NCBI GenBank assembly: GCA_905479595.1
Contig: CAJQND010000124.1
Span: 1 to 7,010 of the forward strand
Length of the DNA stretch: 7,010 bases
Direction: 5' to 3'
Origin: an uncultured Hyphomicrobiales bacterium
GTDB taxonomy: Bacteria > Pseudomonadota > Alphaproteobacteria > Rhizobiales > CAJQND01
Position numbers and translations under genes: made by a program. Below, piece by piece: positions 1-5,900 of the stretch (its first letter is position 1; every line of letters starts with the position of its first letter). Below the pieces are notes generated by a model. That model saw nothing but the letters and a program-made list of their open reading frames with translations, had not been told where the DNA came from and ran no database searches.

Positions 1-224
1 TAGACATCCCCAGCTGGCCGTGGAATACCAGCTCTGTCGAAGCTGGTCCATTTGGGCATAATATCCAAGGCAATCTTTATCGCTTTGTTTAGGCTAGGGG
101 ATCGACCTAGGTGGTGTAGTTGAATTTGGGTGAGCGTCAGAAATCCTGACGGCGCACCTACATTCAGAGACAATTTCAGTTGTCTATCTGCTTCTTCGTG
201 AGGCAGAGGCGCACGACGTGCTGA
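1..224. other. Left-edge stretch without a secure gene
   Basis: No recognisable gene is seen here. On the minus strand one frame stays open for 82 codons, from position 248 to the left edge (codons in register with 3-5). It has no convincing start: the only in-frame ATG (57-59) lies near the edge and has no clear ribosome-binding site. A plus-strand frame is also open from the edge to about position 92, so the coding strand is undecided. A small perfect hairpin, CGTCAG-AAATC-CTGACG, lies at 135-151 and has no T-run after it. GCACGACGTGC at 211-221 is a short palindrome. The stretch may be decayed insertion-sequence or mobile DNA next to the transposase remnant, but this is a guess. Confidence 0.3.
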
Positions 225-431
225 GATCTCTCCCGTTTCCTCGGAACATTACGTCGAGAAGTCCTGAATGCAGAATGGTTCCACAGCACCAGGCAAACAC
301 AAGTCGCCATCAATGTATGGCTAAGGCAATACAATCAAATCAGGCCACACCATGCACTAAACATGCAACCACCAGCTCCAGAGACCTTATTAGAGAAACC
401 TCAAATCAGTGGTACAGAAATTGGGGGCTAG
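225..431 (+). pseudogene. IS3-family transposase, C-terminal remnant
   Basis: Frame 3 reads about 68 residues to a TAG at 429-431. The reading contains LRREVLNAEWF, then an A..AI..WLRQYNQIRPHHAL segment and PPAPETLLEK. This is the typical end of the IS3-family integrase-type transposase (rve/DDE core), where the last catalytic glutamate region is followed by W..YN..RPH.AL and a P-rich tail. Only the tail is present. The frame is closed by a TGA at 222-224, and the segment just before FLGTLRREV does not match the expected xIESF motif, so a frameshift or truncation is likely. The upstream catalytic DDE residues and orfA are not recognisable in 1-224. In an intact element this protein would cut and join transposon ends. 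Here it must be inactive. Family assignment is by motif; the exact IS group is unknown. Confidence 0.72.
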
Positions 432-860
432 ACACCTGAAGATAAACCCAACTCAATCTGACGCAGTATTCCCAATAAATCTCCTTCTGAAAATCGCTTT
501 CGGGTCATTAAACACCTCCCCCGAACACCATATAAAACTATACCAAACTGGAGCAGTTGTAGGGGGCAGGACAGTCGCAGACATTGAAAACCCGATTAAG
601 CACCGCCAAGAGTGAATTGGCTCGCCTTAAGGCTTGTGCGCGACCCCCACAATGGGTCAAAATTAATGCCATCACCTTGTAGGGTGTCTTTCTTGCCGAG
701 ATCTTTGTAGGCATAATCCGCGCTAAATGCTCTCGCATTGCGAACATTGTTTTCCTGCTCTAAGCATAACCTGTCGCCTTTGGATAAAATAGAGTTTCCT
801 TGTATTCTCATACCAATTAGACGGCCGCTAGCCTGTCTTACAAATAGGGCCTGCTTTTTA
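432..860. other. Intergenic region without a secure gene
   Basis: About 430 bases between the transposase remnant and the ribosome-binding site of the metallopeptidase gene. The start of this stretch may hold the right end of the former insertion sequence, but no terminal repeat could be assigned. A minus-strand frame (ATG at 811, stop at 596) encodes 71 residues, including FSADYAYKDLG and ending SLKASQFTLGGA. This resembles an outer-membrane beta-barrel strand pair but has no ribosome-binding site. GCCTTAAGGC at 624-633 is a perfect 10-base palindrome. AACTG-GAG-CAGTT at 546-558 is a tiny hairpin. The promoter of the metallopeptidase gene should lie in the last 100 bases. An AT-rich ATAAAAT at 784-790 could be a -10 box, but no matching -35 element is seen. 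Confidence 0.4.
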
Positions 861-867
861 AGAAGGA
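861..867 (+). promoter_or_regulatory. Ribosome-binding site deciding a TTG start
   Basis: AGAAGGA lies 7 bases before a TTG at 875-877. An ATG at 867-869 overlaps this site but is out of frame and gives only a short product. The spacing and the signal peptide encoded from the TTG make TTG the preferred start of the metallopeptidase gene. Confidence 0.6.
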
Positions 868-874
868 TGGAAAT

Positions 875-1708
875 TTGGAAATTGCCAGAGCGAGCACCTT
901 GTTTTGCATCACAGCGTTCGCCCTCATGGTGGTCGCGACTGCCCCCGGGTTAGCTAAGATGAAGACTAATCAGATCCAGATCGCCTATGTCTTGCCGAAA
1001 GACCGCGACCTGATGAAAGTTTATGAGGATGTCAAGGAGCGTCGAGTTCTTGAGCGGTTGAAGGAATTTCTCAGTCCTTTTAAGCTCCCCAGACCTGTGA
1101 AGTTCACCTTTCGGGGATGCGATGGAGAGGATGACGCTTTCTACTTCGAAGATGATGTGACAGTGTGTTACGAACTTGTGGACGAATTGCAGTGGACAAA
1201 ACCAAAGAAAACTACGAGTGATGGTGTTGCACCCCACGATGCCGTTGCTGGCCCGTTTTTCAGCGCGGCTCTGCATGAATTTGCGCACGCCTTCTTTGAC
1301 TTGCACAATACGCCATTGTTTGGGCGCGAGGAGGATGCTGCTGACCAATTTGCCGCATACATTATTCTGCTTCTCGATAATGAGGTTGCCAGTCGCCTTG
1401 TCAGAGGCACCGCATATTCCTTCCAAACCGAATCAAAAGAACAAAAATCCGCCTCGACAATAGAATTTGCCAGCGAGCACGGAACGGCCGAACAGAGATA
1501 CTACAATATTTTTTGTCTCGCCTATGGCGCAGACCCAATCAATTTCTCTGATCTGAAGTCAAAGAACATTCTCCCCGATGATCGGGGTGAGCTTTGCCAA
1601 GACGAATTTGAACAGATTGAAGACGCCTACAATGCGGTCATTCTACCCCATGTAGATCAATCTTTGGCAGAAAAGGTTTGGGGTAAACTTGAAGTTCGAA
1701 CAAAGTAA
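875..1708 (+). CDS. Exported DUF4344-type putative metallopeptidase
   Basis: The 277-residue product begins with a signal peptide: a basic residue near the start, a hydrophobic stretch at about residues 9-22, and a likely cut after APGLA near residue 27. It should therefore act outside the cytoplasm, probably in the periplasm. A zinc-protease motif HEFAH is at 134-138 inside AALHEFAHAFFD. It is followed by GREEDAADQFAAY at 150-162, whose acidic residues could supply the third zinc ligand. RGCDGEDDAFYF and VCYEL (residues 80-101) match the conserved segment before the active site in the DUF4344 putative-metallopeptidase family. Cysteines at 82 and 98, and at 214 and 241, could form two disulfides, consistent with export. 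The start is TTG with AGAAGGA 7 bases upstream; the next in-frame ATG (959) would remove the signal peptide. It stands alone, converging on the 44-residue minus-strand ORF. Protease activity and substrate are inferred, not known. Confidence 0.78.
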   Translation: MEIARASTLFCITAFALMVVATAPGLAKMKTNQIQIAYVLPKDRDLMKVYEDVKERRVLERLKEFLSPFKLPRPVKFTFRGCDGEDDAFYFEDDVTVCYELVDELQWTKPKKTTSDGVAPHDAVAGPFFSAALHEFAHAFFDLHNTPLFGREEDAADQFAAYIILLLDNEVASRLVRGTAYSFQTESKEQKSASTIEFASEHGTAEQRYYNIFCLAYGADPINFSDLKSKNILPDDRGELCQDEFEQIEDAYNAVILPHVDQSLAEKVWGKLEVRTK

Positions 1709-1819
1709 AAATTAGAAATTAGAAATGGTGGGCTTACACCCTGAGAGTGGACTAAATTTTTACGAAGCTAAGTATCCAGGTTCGTCGTTTGGCTCCAAAT
1801 ACATCTTGCCAATGTAAAT

Positions 1820-1954
1820 TCAGAATGCCGCAAAGCCGTCAAAATCGGAGGTGTCGGATGGTTGGAGAAAAAATTCTTCCAAAACGGTGCGACTAGCTAT
1901 GATTGTGTCGAGTTTGAAGATTACCTGGGAAATATCGAGTAAGATTTTGCTCAT
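1820..1954 (-). CDS. Small ORF, 44 residues, function unknown
   Basis: I do not recognise this product. It starts MSKILLDISQVIFKLD and ends SDTSDFDGFAAF before a TGA. The first 30 residues look like an amphipathic helix rich in Ile, Leu, Val and Phe. The tail is acidic, with Asp at 34, 37 and 39 between Ser, Thr, Gly and Phe. Overall there are seven acidic and three basic residues and no cysteine. Support for it being real is a purine-rich AGGGGG ending 8 bases before the ATG, an AT-rich leader of more than 250 bases, and a protein-like composition. It lies 263 bases downstream of the transferase gene on the same strand and converges on the metallopeptidase gene with a 111-base gap. The opposite strand of the same DNA is also open (1772-1942) but lacks a usable start. 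It could be a small regulator, a precursor peptide or a chance ORF. Confidence 0.45.
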   Translation of the reverse strand: MSKILLDISQVIFKLDTIIASRTVLEEFFLQPSDTSDFDGFAAF

Positions 1955-1962
1955 AGAATCTT

Positions 1963-1968
1963 CCCCCT
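1963..1968 (-). promoter_or_regulatory. Ribosome-binding site of the 44-residue ORF
   Basis: On the minus strand AGGGGG is followed by AAGATTCT and then ATG, a spacing of 8 bases. One G replaces the A of AGGAGG and could pair by wobble with the 16S rRNA tail. It is the main evidence that the small ORF is translated. Confidence 0.45.
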
Positions 1969-1989
1969 ATTTGAGATATTTTTCATTAC

Positions 1990-2020
1990 ATTTTGGAATC
2001 AAGATTATTACTACCAAAAT
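1990..2020. repeat. Inverted repeat, 7-base arms
   Basis: ATTTTGG at 1990-1996 pairs perfectly with CCAAAAT at 2014-2020 across a 17-base loop. It would lie in the 5' leader of the 44-residue ORF, about 20 bases before its ribosome-binding site. It could be an operator or an RNA hairpin. In such AT-rich DNA, chance remains possible. Confidence 0.35.
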
Positions 2021-2065
2021 TTATTTTTAAACTGTTTTTAATTAAAAAAAACGAGTATATTTAAT

Positions 2066-2078
2066 ATTGCTAGGCAAT
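2066..2078. repeat. Small inverted repeat ATTGC-TAG-GCAAT
   Basis: Five-base perfect arms around TAG. It overlaps the left arm of the 9-base inverted repeat at 2077-2109 by two bases, so the two hairpins could compete in RNA. No function can be assigned. Confidence 0.3.
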
Positions 2079-2109
2079 TTATCTATATTTACGTTCAAAG
2101 TAGATAAAT
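2077..2109. repeat. Inverted repeat, 9-base arms
   Basis: ATTTATCTA at 2077-2085 and TAGATAAAT at 2101-2109 are exact reverse complements, separated by 15 bases. Dyads with arm centres about two helical turns apart are typical of dimeric regulator binding sites. It could equally fold as a weak hairpin. It lies about 110 bases beyond the end of the transferase gene, upstream of the 44-residue ORF. Confidence 0.4.
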
Positions 2110-2217
2110 GTTATCAAGTAGTATTCACAAGATTTTGGCGATTGAGTTCTTTTAAAATCCAGTTCAATTGAGCATCTGCTACATTTTGCGCCACCTAAAC
2201 CTCTCAACACCGCTTAG

Positions 2218-2949
2218 TTAAACCGGGTTTCGGAGGACAACAGCAGCAACACAATGGCCTGTTGTCTCGATCGTCTGAGCACTGAATTGATTCAGCCCTC
2301 CGAATTTGGTTGGAACACGGACGAACCGTATTTCTGGTTCCAACTCGAACTCAAATGTATCAAGGCCAAATGGCAAGCCTTCCCCGATAGATTTCAACGC
2401 CGCTTCCTTGAGACTCCATAGCTGAAAGAAAAAACGCAGGCGCTCCAAATCACTCGTACTCTTCACAGCATTCGCCTCGACTGCTGAAAAGAAATGTTGG
2501 GCAAGTTCTGCCGTGTCCAACTCTCTCGATTGATCTTCGATGTCGACACCAACTCCGTGTGTCGATGACCACGCACCAAGAAATCCAAACCGGCACGAAG
2601 AAAAACTAAACCAAGTATTCGCCAACTCGGGAAGATAAGGCCGCCCCTTTGCCGTTTCTTCGAATGGAACCAGAGATAGCGAATTCGGTAGTTTAAGGAC
2701 AGTCGCACCGCAGAAGCGGCGAAAAGCCCGGCGCTGTTCAAATTGCGATTTATCATGTTCGTTTGCAAAGTGGCCTGCTCTTTGCATCTCCACGTCAGAA
2801 AGGACTGACGCACAGCTCTCAGACACCACAGGGTCATGCGAAACAGGCGCGTATATCACAGTTACCGCACCACGCATTGTCGCTGGCGTCACATTGAGGA
2901 TGCAGGAATAAAAATGATCATTGACCCGATCCATTTTGCCTCCAGTCAT
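2218..2949 (-). CDS. Sfp-type 4'-phosphopantetheinyl transferase
   Basis: The 243-residue product moves the 4'-phosphopantetheine arm of coenzyme A onto the conserved serine of a carrier domain, here presumably the T domain of the adjoining synthetase, in the cytoplasm. Visible family motifs in order are: an Arg-rich helix QRRAFRRFCG at 72-81, GRPYL at 102-106, FSFSSC at 114-119, GVGVDIE at 132-138 (Asp136 and Glu138 as Mg ligands), FFSAVEA at 153-159, and WSLKEAALKSIGEGL at 178-192 (Lys181, Glu182). Its length suits the Sfp/EntD class. The FxLSH motif is altered: the usual histidine is replaced in FSFSSC. The first ATG overlaps the synthetase stop by one base (TAATG), suggesting translational coupling. 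A second in-frame ATG at 2934 has GGAGG four bases before it and would give a 238-residue protein; either start keeps every motif. No terminator is evident after the gene. Confidence 0.92.
   Translation of the reverse strand: MTGGKMDRVNDHFYSCILNVTPATMRGAVTVIYAPVSHDPVVSESCASVLSDVEMQRAGHFANEHDKSQFEQRRAFRRFCGATVLKLPNSLSLVPFEETAKGRPYLPELANTWFSFSSCRFGFLGAWSSTHGVGVDIEDQSRELDTAELAQHFFSAVEANAVKSTSDLERLRFFFQLWSLKEAALKSIGEGLPFGLDTFEFELEPEIRFVRVPTKFGGLNQFSAQTIETTGHCVAAVVLRNPV
2939..2943 (-). promoter_or_regulatory. GGAGG before alternative transferase start
   Basis: On the minus strand GGAGG is followed by CAAA and ATG (2934-2932). It is the only strong Shine-Dalgarno match near the transferase start. 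It lies inside the reading frame begun by the first ATG at 2949, so it leaves the true start undecided. The four-base spacing is rather short. Confidence 0.45.
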
Positions 2950-5900
2950 TACGAGGTGATGCCGAAGTTGGAAGCATCACTTACAGGGTCAGCTGGGCTG
3001 CCCTCATATGTGTCCCTGGGCAAATGCATCTCTTTCAGGACCATGCTCAAAGGTAGGAGCGTTGTCTCCGACTCAATAACCGCACCGCCCATTACTGTGG
3101 CTCCAAAATTGACGGCACTGCCATCTTGGATGTCGGTTAATTTCACTTTCAGTCTCATATCTTCAAAGGTATGAAATTGCATGAAGCCCGCGATGACACA
3201 GTCATTACCGAAGCTCACCGCGTTCCAATCTGAAGCCTGCATCGGTGCAGTCACAATGGTTCGCTTGCCGATGCGGCATCCCATACTCCGCAGAATGGTG
3301 TTTGAGAGCACCGTACCTGCTGCAATTGCCAATGGTGCCCTGCACCATGCAAAAAAACAGTCTTGTGCGAAGAAGTATGTGAAATGCCGCCATGACCAAA
3401 ATGTTGTTGAGTGAGCAGACCCCCACTTGTTGCCGACAAGGAGTTTTTTGATTGCCGCGCAAGAGACCACCAGGATGGCTTCTGAAAGAATGAGCGCAAC
3501 TACCGCATTAACGATTAGATTTCCATTGAGCCGCTGAAGGATGGTGTACACAATCACATAGACGACCACATTGGCGATCGGCAAAAAGCCAATGCTTAAT
3601 ATGTCGTTCAGAAAGACCCGCGACAGGAACAGAGAAAATCCTGGCAATTTCTCCGCATCCGCTACGGAATTCATACTTGCAATTTTTATTGGTGGATTTC
3701 CAACCACTGTAAGCGGTTCGCCAAGCCGTGACTGCATTTGACGTCTGAACTGTATGTCATTGGCCAGCGTTGAAACACCCAACAAGAAATTGCTTGGATA
3801 TTGTCCTGCTTCAGCAACACAATTATTACCGGTAAAGAAATTCGCAGGCATATCAAGTTGGCCAAGTTTTATAAAATCAGCGCCATAATCAAGCATGTTT
3901 GTGAAACAGCCATTCGACCAAAAGACATGGGCATCAGCGCTTGCAAGTTCAGGGACGAGGTTGAACATTGCGTCGCATTCAGATGCGCCTACACGTGAAA
4001 ATTTCATACCGGCAAGTGCGCGCAGGTACTGCCCAGTAATTGTCCAGGTCCATTGCCTCTGAATTTGGTTCATTTTCTTCAGCCGGTACATGAGGAGTGC
4101 ACCTTTGAGGCTTCGCGAAGGGTAGAGCCCCGGAGAGGCCGCGGTGCAACGAAGAAAAATACAGCCCAGCACTGAAGTCAGGACAATTGTGGTCCAGGTT
4201 GTAATGAACGCATAAAAGCTCATTTGCCAGATGATGTCGCTCAAGGGGGTCACTTTGAAATACTCGCCGGCAAGCTCAGTCTTACTCGCTGGTATGAAAT
4301 CAACAGCAGCCCATGTGATTACAGCGGTGGGAACAACAATGAGCCAGAAATCCAGAAAAACCTGCACCAAGACATTGATCGCTTCCATCAGTTTGAACGA
4401 GTAAGCATACTGGCAACTGTTCGCAGTACGCTTCAGGTCCGTATAACGGCCACTGAATCGTGCCGGGGCACCTTCCCACATTTCACCTGGCCCAACATCA
4501 CTCAGAATCGGGCAAAATGGATTAATCCAGGACCCGCGACCCACAGTCACATGATGGGCGATACCTGCGCGCATTCCAATTTTGCATTCGCGCTCAAGGT
4601 GAATGGGCCCGACATGCAAGTCCTGCCCTTGCCAACTTGACATATGCAGGTAGGCCCCGGTCTGAATTGCCACATTGTCACCAATCGAAAGTAAATCCAA
4701 TGGACCAGAGAATTCTGCATCATGGGCGCACTGAAGGTTATCTCCAACTCTCGCCCCGAGTTGGCGCAACACAAACGCAGTAAGTGGCGCGCTACGAAAC
4801 ATTGTACGCAAAGGAACCAGCACTGAATTTTCAAGCCGCCCGATACACCAGATTCGCAAATGCATTCTGCTCCATTTTGGATATATGCCTGGCGCGACAT
4901 TGTTCCTGTATCCATGACCACCCATACAGAGTTTTATGACAATGACCCAAAACAGACTGGCGAAGGGTAAAATTAGGGCAGACAGGTAAATGAGAAATCC
5001 AACGCCAATGAATTCCCAAAGATAGGAAGTCATGAAGAATTCACCTACTTCTGAATAGCTGATAACCCCCAAAAAAAATATCACCGGTGGGGCGTATAGC
5101 AGCAATAAAAAGAAGGTCTGCAGAGTACTGAAAAAGCCCACAGAAAGAACCTTAGCCGCTCTCTCATCGCGCACGTCATGCTCCCGGTGGGGCTTTACTG
5201 CGAACGCATGGGCCTGAGCAGCGTGTTGATCCTCCCTCGGCCTGTTGGCAATTTTTCGTGCCGTGTCACAATCACTGAGCAGAGATCGAACGGGAACTTT
5301 CCACCCCGCCGCGTGCAAGCGCTGTGCTAACCGCGCGATAACGATTGAATGTCCGCCATTGTTAGAGAAAACATCATCCCAGCCCAATGAAGTTTCGAAC
5401 ACTGCCCTGCAAATCTCCAAAATCTCTTCATGTTCAGGCTCAACGTTCGCGTCGATTTCATGTGTCTCAACAGCTTTCCCGGCCACTGTATTCTGCGAGT
5501 TTTCCGAAATACGGCTGGCAATGTTTTTTGACATCGGTTCTGCGCTTGTTATAAATTCAGAAAGACTTGGCAAAAGCTCTCGATCGATCTTTCCCGATGT
5601 CGGTTTCAAGATGAAGTTTGTCACGAGAAAAATTCGTGTCGGGACCGATGGTTCGGGAAGTTGTTTTGCCAAAATTTCTGTGGTTCGAGCCGCCCAGTCC
5701 ACCGGCGCTGGAGTAATCTCGGAGATATTCTCTCCCAAGACCGTTGGCGCAACGACGAATGCAACAAGTTCCTGGTTTTGATAGTCTAGGACAGCCGCTT
5801 CAACCTCTTTGAATTGAGTTTGAAGAATATCCTCAACTGCCTGAACCTCAACGCGGTGCCCACGCACTTTCAGCTGTGCATCTGTGCGGCCGAGAAAGTG

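Larger units (their letters stand above)
1955..2217. other. AT-rich spacer, probable regulatory region
   Basis: This 263-base gap between the transferase gene and the 44-residue ORF is far richer in A and T than the genes around it, including an eight-base A run at 2043-2050. No protein-coding frame is visible. It holds three inverted repeats (1990-2020, 2066-2078, 2077-2109). On the minus strand TATACT (about 2054-2059) is a fair -10 box, but no good -35 box stands 17 bases before it. No classic GC-rich hairpin plus T-run terminator follows the transferase stop at 2218. Whether the small ORF has its own promoter or is read through from the synthetase operon is therefore open. Confidence 0.45.

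Noticed and set aside
950..1426. 158-residue open frame on the minus strand
   Set aside because: It is antisense to the metallopeptidase gene, which has a signal peptide and HExxH motif; the antisense frame shows no recognisable domain.
1736..1790. Sequence around TGAGAGTGGACTAAA resembling an insertion-sequence terminus
   Set aside because: No partner repeat, target duplication or transposase start follows, so the resemblance cannot be supported.
1709..1819. Possible bidirectional terminator between convergent genes (GGTG-GGCTTA-CACC near 1726-1739)
   Set aside because: The stem is only four bases with no adjoining T-run in either direction.
1858..1896. Twelve-residue ORF (ATG at 1858) with GGAGG six bases upstream on the plus strand
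   Set aside because: The spacing is ideal, but the peptide is very short, nothing lies downstream on that strand for it to lead, and it falls inside the better-supported minus-strand ORF.
1772..1942. Plus-strand open frame of 56 codons opposite the 44-residue ORF, ending EFEDYLGNIE
   Set aside because: It has no ATG or well-placed GTG/TTG start, while the minus-strand frame has both an ATG and a ribosome-binding site.
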